IMG/VR virus record: IMGVR_UViG_3300027712_000156
Location: 1 to 23,080 of that record
Length of the DNA: 23,080 nucleotides
DNA from: a virus
Direction: 5' to 3' (one strand)
Part shown: positions 1-4,707 of the stretch, one piece after another
Layout of the letters: every line of letters starts with the position of its first letter
How positions within the stretch are numbered: the stretch's first letter is position 1
Made by a program: the position numbers and the translations under genes
Notes under the pieces: generated by a model
The model's input: only the letters and a program-made list of their open reading frames with translations
What the model was told of the DNA's origin: nothing
Databases searched by the model: none

Positions 1-264
1 AATCCCGGCAGATGCCTTTACAATAGCTTCATTAAATAATTTACCATCTTTATAATCAAATAAAACTGCTTTACTTTCAACGTAAAGAAATCCATTTGCA
101 TCCTTAATTTCATCACTAATAATTAACTGCATATTATATTTTAATAGTAAAGGTTTTACAGCTTCTAGAATGTCCTCGCAGTTTCTGTACTTGTACTTAC
201 CAAATGCGTTAAATTGGTTCTTTGGTGCTTTTAATTCGTTTTGAATTTTTGTTAAATTTGTCAT
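1..264 (-). CDS. ERF-family ssDNA annealing/recombination protein, N-terminal part
   Basis: The first 88 codons of a gene that runs off the left edge of the window. The translation begins MTNLTKIQNELKAPKNQF and contains FGKYKYRNCEDILEAVKPLL followed by YNMQLIISDEI. This is the typical opening of ERF-superfamily single-strand annealing proteins: a short helix, a Y-K/R-x-CEDILEA helix, then the beta strands of the core. ERF proteins anneal complementary single strands during phage recombination and circularisation. The ATG at 264 sits just after the A-rich leader CTAAAAAAC shared with neighbouring genes. It is the last visible gene of the early-type unit, 5 bases past the stop of the 88-aa gene. 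The C-terminal half cannot be seen, so the call rests on the N-terminal pattern only. Confidence 0.8.
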   Translation of the reverse strand, partial: MTNLTKIQNELKAPKNQFNAFGKYKYRNCEDILEAVKPLLLKYNMQLIISDEIKDANGFLYVESKAVLFDYKDGKLFNEAIVKASAGI

Positions 265-269
265 GTTTT

Positions 270-536
270 TTAGTTTTTAAATTTATGTAAAAAAATAGTT
301 CCCAATTTTGTAAGGTTATTTAAATAATAACCTTCTAATCTAAATTTTATAGCCTCATGCTTTTTTAATTCAGCTAATAATAAATCTATTGACTTGTAAG
401 CTAATCGTACATAAGAGTATGGATGTTCAAAGCTGATTAAATCACGTTCGGTTTGCTTTATCCTGCCATTACATTTGGCAATCATGTCCAGGATAGCATC
501 CATTTTAAACAGCAGTAGTTGACTTTGTTTTATCAT
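270..536 (-). CDS. hypothetical early protein, 88 aa
   Basis: Family not recognised. The 88-aa product is predicted to be mostly helical, rich in Lys, Leu and Ile, with no signal peptide or convincing membrane segment. It begins MIKQSQLLLFKMDAILDMIA. The start at 536 is supported by the leader ACTAAAACCTAAAAAC directly before the ATG, which matches leaders of the other genes in this unit. The gene lies directly upstream of the ERF gene, so a role in recombination or replication is possible from context only. The 70-base gap upstream (537-606) contains a TATTTTTG box that could be an internal promoter. Confidence 0.6.
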   Translation of the reverse strand: MIKQSQLLLFKMDAILDMIAKCNGRIKQTERDLISFEHPYSYVRLAYKSIDLLLAELKKHEAIKFRLEGYYLNNLTKLGTIFLHKFKN

Positions 537-606
537 GTTTTTAGGTTTTAGTAAAAGTACAAAAATAGTTTTAATCTACAAAGTTTTATTTATTAAAATG
601 CACTTT

Positions 607-960
607 CTATTGTGCAATTTTATGCTCAACTTCAATTACTTCGCCACTTAATAAAGCATCAACCATGCTATCAATAGTAGCTTTACCTTTCTCATCCAGT
701 TGAAGCATTTTTTCAGCTATATCGGAATAAAACAAAGTATCTCCCTGACTAATAGCCTCTTTATAAAATTGTTTGCTACTATCTTTTAACCTTGTTAATA
801 TGTCTGCTTCAATCCAGTTCAGCCGGTCTACATAGGTTTTAAATATTTTTTTAACCCTGAATTCGTTATCTAATGCGATGGCATCAAAATAAGCCTTTGC
901 GTTGGTTACATGGATAAGTGCTTTTGCAATGTCGAAGGTTTCTTTTTTATAGTTTGTCAT
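607..960 (-). CDS. hypothetical early protein, 117 aa
   Basis: Family not recognised. The 117-aa product is helical and mixed-charge (MTNYKKETFDIAKALIHV to the C-terminal EVEHKIAQ). There are no cysteines, no membrane segment and no catalytic motif that I can name. Its start at 960 lies inside the end of the upstream 81-aa gene, a 14-base overlap, which suggests translational coupling. It sits in the early-type cluster leading to the ERF gene. It is likely a real gene because the frame stays open for its full length, is tightly packed with its neighbours and uses codons like them. Confidence 0.6.
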   Translation of the reverse strand: MTNYKKETFDIAKALIHVTNAKAYFDAIALDNEFRVKKIFKTYVDRLNWIEADILTRLKDSSKQFYKEAISQGDTLFYSDIAEKMLQLDEKGKATIDSMVDALLSGEVIEVEHKIAQ

Positions 961-1192
961 ATTCTTTTAAGGCTTGTTTTTCTAGTGTTTCAAAATGTGT
1001 TTCAATGTATTTATTGATTATCTCCAGTTCTTCTTTTGTATGCTTACTTTCAATTTCAAAGTTTTCTACAATATAATAAGAGTCAAATTTTACTAACCCA
1101 AATTCATCATTATAACTATCATTTAAGCAGTCAAAGTGTGGGTATAATTCTACATCAATATACTCATCAAAGTGTTCTATTTCTATCTCCAT
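947..1192 (-). CDS. hypothetical acidic protein, 81 aa
   Basis: Family not recognised. This small protein is strongly acidic: it begins MEIEIEHFDEYIDVELYPHF and is rich in Glu, Asp and Tyr. No membrane segment or cysteine pair is visible. Strongly acidic small phage proteins sometimes act as DNA mimics or bind host enzymes, but nothing specific supports that here. The start at 1192 follows the leader TTAAAAACCTAAAAA. The 3' end overlaps the next gene by 14 bases. The upstream neighbour is the 24-aa mini-ORF ending at 1210. Confidence 0.55.
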   Translation of the reverse strand: MEIEIEHFDEYIDVELYPHFDCLNDSYNDEFGLVKFDSYYIVENFEIESKHTKEELEIINKYIETHFETLEKQALKEYDKL

Positions 1193-1209
1193 TTTTTAGG
1201 TTTTTAATG

Positions 1210-1284
1210 TTATAAATACTGGCGTAAATAAATCAAGCCAATTAAAGCAATAAATAAGATTTTTTCTTCTGTAGATAGTTTCAT
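1210..1284 (-). CDS. possible 24-aa single-span membrane peptide
   Basis: A 24-codon reading frame, MKLSTEEKILFIALIGLIYL followed by RQYL and a stop. It reads as a charged N-terminus followed by a hydrophobic stretch of about 12 residues and a basic end, so it could be a tiny membrane peptide. Support for a gene: it carries the same A-rich leader (CTTAAAAACCGAAAATC before ATG) as the clear genes around it, its ATG overlaps the stop of the 32-aa frame as ATGA, and it fills an otherwise empty gap. At this length chance is a serious alternative. Confidence 0.4.
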   Translation of the reverse strand: MKLSTEEKILFIALIGLIYLRQYL

Positions 1285-1379
1285 GATTTTCGGTTTTTAA
1301 GTTCTTTTAAAATTAGGTTAAATGCTGCTGCCCTTTGCGATGGATGAATTGTTAATAAAAATTTATAGACTGATAACAT
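1281..1379 (-). CDS. possible small basic protein, 32 aa
   Basis: A 32-codon frame, MLSVYKFLLTIHPSQRAAAF then NLILKELKNRKS. It has a hydrophobic N-terminal half and a basic C-terminal helix. No family recognised. It ends with TGA overlapping the next mini-ORF's ATG (ATGA), the coupling seen elsewhere in this phage. It starts a few bases after a small GTGCG/CGCAC hairpin at 1387-1403. Evidence is limited to packing and start/stop coupling. Confidence 0.38.
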   Translation of the reverse strand: MLSVYKFLLTIHPSQRAAAFNLILKELKNRKS

Positions 1380-1386
1380 AAAGTAA

Positions 1387-1403
1387 GTGCGTTACAGTCG
1401 CAC
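1387..1403. other. short hairpin between two early genes
   Basis: Perfect 5-bp arms GTGCG (1387-1391) and CGCAC (1399-1403) around the 7-base loop TTACAGT, in the gap between the 66-codon frame's stop (1414) and the 32-aa start (1379). On the minus strand only TTACTTT follows the stem, so it is not a good terminator there; on the plus strand CCCTGTTTTTTT follows, but no plus-strand gene precedes it. It may act in mRNA processing or in controlling translation of the mini-ORFs. Confidence 0.35.
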
Positions 1404-1413
1404 CCCTGTTTTT

Positions 1414-1563
1414 TTATAATAATCCTTTTTCTTTTAAAAATTGTTTTACTATTATTTTTGAGTCATTAAAATTTTTACCACTTAATAACATTTCTATTTT
1501 TACCATATTGATAAAAGTAGTTTCAATTTTTTTTGTTGCGTAGTTGTTAAAATCTTGTGTCAT
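1414..1563 (-). CDS. hypothetical small early protein, 49 aa
   Basis: First gene after the late terminator. I place the start at the internal ATG at 1563 (MTQDFNNYATKKIETTFINM) because the leader CCTAAAAACTAAAAAA, shared with other genes of this unit, lies directly before it; the frame also runs back to an ATG at 1614 through that leader, which I regard as untranslated. The 49-aa product ends VKQFLKEKGLL and is basic and helical. No family or membrane segment recognised. As the promoter-proximal gene of the early-type cluster it is a plausible host-takeover or regulatory peptide, by position only. Confidence 0.5.
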   Translation of the reverse strand: MTQDFNNYATKKIETTFINMVKIEMLLSGKNFNDSKIIVKQFLKEKGLL

Positions 1564-1631
1564 TTTTTTAGTTTTTAGGTTGTTATTGTTTTTGTTTCTG
1601 CAAGCAAATTGCAAATTATATTTTACACTAC

Positions 1632-1639
1632 CAAATTTA
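1632..1639 (-). promoter_or_regulatory. candidate Bacteroidota -7 box for the early-type unit
   Basis: On the minus strand TAAATTTG matches the Bacteroidota -7 consensus TAnnTTTG exactly. It lies between the late terminator and the first early-type gene (start 1563), giving a leader of about 60 bases. The expected -33 TTTG is not present at ideal spacing; the nearest TTTA is only 14 bases upstream, so this is a weak call supported mainly by position. Confidence 0.35.
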
Positions 1640-1669
1640 TTTTATAAATAAGGTAAATTATTTTATAAA
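1637..1669. repeat. two exact 12-bp direct repeats, operator-like
   Basis: TTATTTTATAAA occurs at 1637-1648 and again at 1658-1669, a 21-bp period (two helical turns). Each copy contains the 8-bp palindrome TTTATAAA. The first copy touches the candidate -7 box and the second lies where a -33 region would be. This arrangement suits a repressor or activator binding on one face of the DNA. AT-rich composition makes chance repeats easier, so this is a candidate only. Confidence 0.35.
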
Positions 1670-1670
1670 A

Positions 1671-1686
1671 ATAGCTGAAACGCTAT
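1671..1686. other. small inverted repeat upstream of the early-type unit
   Basis: Arms ATAGC (1671-1675) and GCTAT (1682-1686) flank TGAAAC. It lies between the late terminator and the 12-bp repeats. It could be part of an operator or a short RNA hairpin. No poly-T follows on the minus strand close enough to call it a terminator. Confidence 0.25.
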
Positions 1687-1708
1687 GCAGGCTTGACTAT
1701 TATTTTTT

Positions 1709-1743
1709 AAAAAAAAATTCCCAAATGTAGAAACATCCGGGAA
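1709..1743 (-). terminator. intrinsic terminator closing the late transcription unit
   Basis: On the minus strand a hairpin with arms TTCCC/GGGAA (5 bp), a 2x2 internal mismatch and ATGT/ACAT (4 bp) around the loop TTCT is followed at once by nine T (1717-1709). It lies 26 bases after the stop of the HExxH gene at 1769. No minus-strand gene start lies between it and the early promoter region, so it separates the late genes from the early-type genes. Confidence 0.85.
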
Positions 1744-1768
1744 TAACCTAAAAAATCCATGATAAAAC

Positions 1769-2029
1769 CTAAAAACTATCGTCCTGCATTGGTGTCAAAT
1801 TGCTATTATCTACCTGTCTATATTGCTCGTTCCATAAAATGTTACACAAATTTACTGATAATTTTACAATAAATGCCTCATCTTTTTTTGGTAAATAAAT
1901 GTGCAAACTTTCGTGTATTAATATCTCTAAAAGTTTTTTACCTTTTATCCTACTATCAATCTCAATAGTGCCTTCGCCCAAATGCGCTTGCCCATATAAA
2001 CCCCTTAATTTTTTATATACTATTTTCAC
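1769..2029 (-). CDS. small HExxH metallopeptidase-like protein, 86 aa
   Basis: The 86-aa protein carries a zinc-binding HESLH (H39-E40-x-x-H43) in a hydrophobic helix (LLEILIHESLHIYL), followed by an acidic residue at D50/E51 that could be the third ligand, as in SprT-like and other gluzincin-type minimal domains. Such single-domain HExxH proteins recur in Bacteroidota phages; their substrates are unknown to me. The start is GTG at 2029: the 57-aa gene upstream ends in TGA overlapping it as GTGA, and no in-frame ATG fits better. It is the last gene before the terminator at 1709-1743. Peptidase activity is inferred from the motif only; at this size it may be a metal-binding fold without activity. 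Confidence 0.65.
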   Translation of the reverse strand: MKIVYKKLRGLYGQAHLGEGTIEIDSRIKGKKLLEILIHESLHIYLPKKDEAFIVKLSVNLCNILWNEQYRQVDNSNLTPMQDDSF

Positions 2030-2199
2030 ATCCCAAACATTTTTTTAAATTGCTCAACTACTGGGTCCTTAATTTCATCAATACTATAAACTTTTAAACG
2101 CTCACGAAGTTTTATATCTGCCCTGAATTGATTTTCAGCCTCTATAATAGTCTGCATCTTTTTACCAAATATCTCAAACTTTACAGTATATTTTTTCAT
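2026..2199 (-). CDS. hypothetical protein, 57 aa
   Basis: A 57-codon frame starting MKKYTVKFEIFGKKMQTIIE and ending VVEQFKKMFGM. The N-terminal half looks like two beta strands followed by helix (AENQFRADIKLRERL), resembling small phage proteins with a beta-beta-alpha pattern that are usually annotated only as hypothetical. Support: it starts 1 base after the stop of the phosphoesterase gene (2201), ends in a GTGA overlap with the HExxH gene, and fills the whole gap between them. Function unknown. Confidence 0.65.
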   Translation of the reverse strand: MKKYTVKFEIFGKKMQTIIEAENQFRADIKLRERLKVYSIDEIKDPVVEQFKKMFGM

Positions 2200-2200
2200 G

Positions 2201-3220
2201 CTAAAATATGTGTGTTAACCTTGCAATTTGTCCATGTGTTTTGTGCATTAAAAAACCCTCTATTGCTTTTGGTGCGTGTTGGTAGCCGTTTCGGTGATGC
2301 CAACTATCCGTACCGCTTGCACTCCTTAAACTTTCAATGCATACGCTTCCTATATCCTTTGCACTTTTGTGATGAATATGGTGCGTAAAAAAATAACGAT
2401 GGTTACAACCTGCCCAATCGTTTGCAGCTTCTTGTGCCATTAATAATGGTAGGTCGTTTAACTTTGCTCCATCTCCATGTGTTGTGCCTATAAGGTTAGA
2501 ATGATATTTAAAATACTTTCTATGTGCCGGTGTTACATTAAATGTAACTTGTTTGCACTTACTAAACCAACTGTTAATAGTATCCGCTAAAAAAAATCCG
2601 TTTGTATAATCATGATTTGAAGGGTCGTATTGAATATGCACTGGCGCAATTTGAATTAACTTCTCTATTGTTTCAATGTAGATTTGTTTAGCTATTGTAA
2701 ATGCATCGTACCACATAACGCTGCTATCCTGAAACGTACCACCTGTAGTTGTATTTTTTGGAGTATCTACGTGCAAAATATCATTGCCTATAATTAATAA
2801 AATTTTATCTACATGAAAACCTTGCACTTTTGCTAATATTCCATCTACACCATCCCTTACCCTTTGTACTGCAATTTGCTCGTTATATTCCTCTCCTGTT
2901 TCAATTGCCTTGCATAGCTTACCGATGTGGATGTCTGCAGGGTCAATTACTAATAAATGCCCATCGTTATTTGAAGGATAATAAACATTTGGGTAAACTG
3001 GCGCATATTGTTGCATCTCGCTTACTATCTCATCACGCATCTCAAAGTAGTTTTTATCATTTGTTTTTACAAACATTGATATACTTTTTGACTTATGCCA
3101 GTAGTGTTTTACATCGCCAATTGGTATGCCATTAGCTTCGCAATCATCGCTTAATGCTTTATGTGTTTTGCGATAATCTAAAACAATATTGTATTCGGTT
3201 TTGCTGATACGAGGGCGCAT
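2201..3220 (-). CDS. calcineurin-like metallophosphoesterase
   Basis: The 339-aa protein shows the metallophosphoesterase motif series in order: DxH (D96-I-H98), GxD (G145-N-D147, usually GD), NH(E/D) (N202-H203-D204), a histidine in THGDG (H248) and a late histidine cluster HHIHH (280-284). These residues normally hold two metal ions for hydrolysis of phosphodiesters or phosphomonoesters. About 85 N-terminal residues precede the catalytic domain and may be a helix-turn-helix-like region (YRKTHKALSDDCEANGIPIG), unproven. Homologous genes are common in Bacteroidota phages, where the substrate (nucleic acid end, nucleotide or protein phosphate) is not known to me. It starts 36 bases after the lysozyme stop; a candidate promoter lies in that gap. 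It is followed by the 57-aa and HExxH genes. Confidence 0.8.
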   Translation of the reverse strand: MRPRISKTEYNIVLDYRKTHKALSDDCEANGIPIGDVKHYWHKSKSISMFVKTNDKNYFEMRDEIVSEMQQYAPVYPNVYYPSNNDGHLLVIDPADIHIGKLCKAIETGEEYNEQIAVQRVRDGVDGILAKVQGFHVDKILLIIGNDILHVDTPKNTTTGGTFQDSSVMWYDAFTIAKQIYIETIEKLIQIAPVHIQYDPSNHDYTNGFFLADTINSWFSKCKQVTFNVTPAHRKYFKYHSNLIGTTHGDGAKLNDLPLLMAQEAANDWAGCNHRYFFTHHIHHKSAKDIGSVCIESLRSASGTDSWHHRNGYQHAPKAIEGFLMHKTHGQIARLTHIF

Positions 3221-3237
3221 AGTTATTTTTTTTGTAA

Positions 3238-3266
3238 CAAATATATATTAAAATCGTTACAGATTA
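3238..3266 (-). promoter_or_regulatory. candidate internal promoter before the phosphoesterase
   Basis: On the minus strand TATATTTG (3245-3238) matches TAnnTTTG exactly, and a CTTTA motif lies about 21 bases upstream, near the spacing expected for the -33 TTTG element. Transcription would begin about 11 bases before the ATG at 3220. It would let the phosphoesterase, 57-aa and HExxH genes be expressed apart from the lysis genes. The -33 match is imperfect. Confidence 0.33.
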
Positions 3267-3682
3267 TAAAGCTGCCATTCTGCTAATCTTCTTTTGGTTA
3301 AACCCAACAAAGGTTTGCCGTTTACTTTATTCCATTTAGAAAATTGAAACCTGATATTTTCATCTTTTGGGTTGGCATTAATTCTGCGCAATAAAGTTGA
3401 ATAAGTCAATGCGCCAACTCCGCAATTGTAAGCAAAACTAACAAGGCTATCAAATTGGTTTTGAGTCACATTATTTGCCAATTTATTCACTGAATTAGCT
3501 ACATTTAAAAGGTCATTCATTAACAATCGTTCTGCTTCTACTTGAGTAATTGTAGTTCCTAACTTTACTCCTAACGTATGCCCATAACCAATTGTATTAA
3601 CTCCGGCAGGACATTTATAAGCTGTTAACTTGCAGCCTTCAAACTTTTTAACTAAATCAACACAATTTTGCGATGGCTTCAT
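3257..3682 (-). CDS. GH24 lysozyme (endolysin)
   Basis: The 141-aa protein is a T4-type muramidase that cleaves peptidoglycan at lysis. The catalytic block is clear: E15 in KKFEG, then eight residues, C24 in YKCPAG, then five residues, T30 in NTIGYGHT. This is the E-8aa-D/C-5aa-T pattern of the family with cysteine in place of the usual aspartate, a variant known to be functional. Later blocks LVSFAYNCGVGAL and LGLTKRRLAEWQLYN also match GH24. There is no signal peptide or signal-anchor at the N-terminus, so it needs a holin for release. Its ATG overlaps the spanin stop by 4 bases (ATGA) in the lysis cassette. Confidence 0.93.
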   Translation of the reverse strand: MKPSQNCVDLVKKFEGCKLTAYKCPAGVNTIGYGHTLGVKLGTTITQVEAERLLMNDLLNVANSVNKLANNVTQNQFDSLVSFAYNCGVGALTYSTLLRRINANPKDENIRFQFSKWNKVNGKPLLGLTKRRLAEWQLYNL

Positions 3683-4164
3683 GATAATCTTTTTACAATC
3701 AGTTTAAACAAGTAAGGTATTGAAAGGCAAACAATAAAAATAATAAGCCATTTTATAACCTTGTTTTTATTACTAATCTTATAATTTAAAATATTTTCAT
3801 TTGTAGTTAAATTATATATCTGCTGCTGTAATAACTTAATCTTTGCGCTATCTTCAATGCTTTTATAAATTGTTATTTGTGGCAAATTATATGGCACTTT
3901 TACAAACTTTGTAAACTTTAATTTAATTGTGTCATGTCCTTTGATTATTACGCTATCGTGTATAGCTTCAGGGCAATCAATGTAAATCAATTTTTCGTTG
4001 GTAATAGTGTCAAACTTTACATTATAACAAGGGAATGCATTACGAGCGATTTTAGCTACAATTTCAGGATGGTAATACAAAGCCTTGCCGACTTGTTTTT
4101 CAGCCTTTTTAGAGCCATAACAAGCCGACAAAACCAAAATAATTATTAAACTACAATACCGCAT
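3679..4164 (-). CDS. likely unimolecular spanin (u-spanin)
   Basis: The 161-aa protein has a lipoprotein signal at the N-terminus (MRYCSLIIILVLSAC, lipobox L12-S-A-C15) and a membrane segment at the C-terminus (about residues 136-157, VIKWLIIFIVCLSIPYLFKL) with a basic end KRLS. A lipid anchor in the outer membrane plus an inner-membrane helix in one chain is the definition of a u-spanin, which bridges the periplasm and fuses the membranes in the last step of lysis. The middle is beta-rich with a short helical stretch (IKLLQQQIYNL) near the membrane. The start overlaps the preceding holin-like gene by 14 bases and the stop overlaps the lysozyme by 4. Position inside the lysis cassette supports the call. 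Confidence 0.75.
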   Translation of the reverse strand: MRYCSLIIILVLSACYGSKKAEKQVGKALYYHPEIVAKIARNAFPCYNVKFDTITNEKLIYIDCPEAIHDSVIIKGHDTIKLKFTKFVKVPYNLPQITIYKSIEDSAKIKLLQQQIYNLTTNENILNYKISNKNKVIKWLIIFIVCLSIPYLFKLIVKRLS

Positions 4165-4312
4165 TGTGGTCTTTTACTAGATAACCAAAAATGCCAATCA
4201 AAGCTGCATAGCCTAACTGCTTCCAATTAATACTTCCAGTTTCTAAAATTGGAGTAATTGCCACAATTGTAGCCGTGATAATACCCATTAAAGTTGTTTG
4301 CCAATTTTTCAT
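4151..4312 (-). CDS. holin-like small membrane protein, 53 aa
   Basis: Start chosen at the internal ATG at 4312 (MKNWQTTLMGIITATIVAIT): the frame is open further back to 4426, but that part reads through the 51-aa gene and is a shadow. The 53-aa product has two hydrophobic segments (about residues 8-22 and 33-46) and a charged tail KDHNAVL. Short proteins starting MKNWxTTL with this layout are frequent beside lysozymes in Bacteroidota phages and are taken as holin-like. It overlaps the upstream gene by 4 bases (ATGA) and the spanin by 14. Holin function is inferred from topology and neighbours. Confidence 0.7.
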   Translation of the reverse strand: MKNWQTTLMGIITATIVAITPILETGSINWKQLGYAALIGIFGYLVKDHNAVL

Positions 4313-4464
4313 TTTATTTTTTTTATGTTTATATAAATAGAGATGCAGCCAGAAATGATGGCTATTAATGCAGCCATGATAGTTGTATAAACTTGTACAT
4401 CTTTGAGCGTAATAAAAGCAATCCATGCACTTGCCCCACTTATAATTGCGCTAATTTTTTCCAT
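4309..4464 (-). CDS. second holin-like membrane protein, 51 aa
   Basis: A 51-codon frame beginning MEKISAIISGASAWIAFITL and ending CISIYINIKKIK. It has two hydrophobic stretches (about residues 5-20 and 27-46) separated by a short KDVQVY segment, with a basic tail. The ATG at 4464 overlaps the stop of the 77-aa gene by one base (TAATG) and its TGA overlaps the next gene's ATG (ATGA). The tight coupling on both sides makes it a convincing gene despite its size. Together with the 53-aa protein it could form a holin/antiholin pair; which one is the pore former cannot be told from sequence. Confidence 0.68.
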   Translation of the reverse strand: MEKISAIISGASAWIAFITLKDVQVYTTIMAALIAIISGCISIYINIKKIK

Positions 4465-4697
4465 TACGCTTCCCATGGTTTTGCATTAATCAATGCGTCA
4501 CTAATTACGCTGTCATCCGTACCCCAACTTTGTATTATCTCATTTGGCACAATCCAGTTTCCATCTTTCAAAGAAATGCCTTCAGCACTTTGTAAAGTAT
4601 AGTAAATCATATTGTCAGGGTAATTAATACGCCATGAAATTTGGGTAATTGTTTTACCAAATGCCGGTATTGTTTTTTCTAATTGAGCTGTAATCAT
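4464..4697 (-). CDS. small fibre-adjacent phage protein, 77 aa
   Basis: The 77-aa protein (MITAQLEKTIPAFGKTITQI, ending SDALINAKPWEA) looks beta-rich in its first half, with a conserved-looking WIVPNEIIQSWGTDDSVI segment. Small proteins of this kind repeatedly sit between the fibre and lysis genes of Bacteroidota phages, so it may be a fibre accessory or virion decoration protein; I know no proven function. It begins 10 bases after the fibre stop, with the A-rich leader AAAAATAAAAAA before ATG, and its TAA shares a base with the 51-aa gene's ATG. Confidence 0.65.
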   Translation of the reverse strand: MITAQLEKTIPAFGKTITQISWRINYPDNMIYYTLQSAEGISLKDGNWIVPNEIIQSWGTDDSVISDALINAKPWEA

Positions 4698-4707
4698 TTT
4701 TTTATTT

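Noticed and set aside
1387-1415. Plus-strand intrinsic terminator (GTGCG/CGCAC stem then T-run)
   Set aside because: No plus-strand gene lies upstream of it, and three Cs plus TG separate the stem from the T-run. Kept only as an unspecific hairpin.
1759-1869. 36-codon plus-strand frame with an AACCTAAAAAATCC leader before ATG
   Set aside because: The leader-like motif occurs on the opposite strand to all other genes and the frame overlaps the HExxH gene antisense; the match is probably due to the terminator and stop region composition.
4151-4426. 91-aa reading frame with an upstream start
   Set aside because: The first 38 codons run antisense-like through the frame of the 51-aa membrane protein and have no protein character (many His, Tyr, Cys). 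The ATG at 4312, coupled by ATGA, gives the sensible 53-aa holin-like protein.
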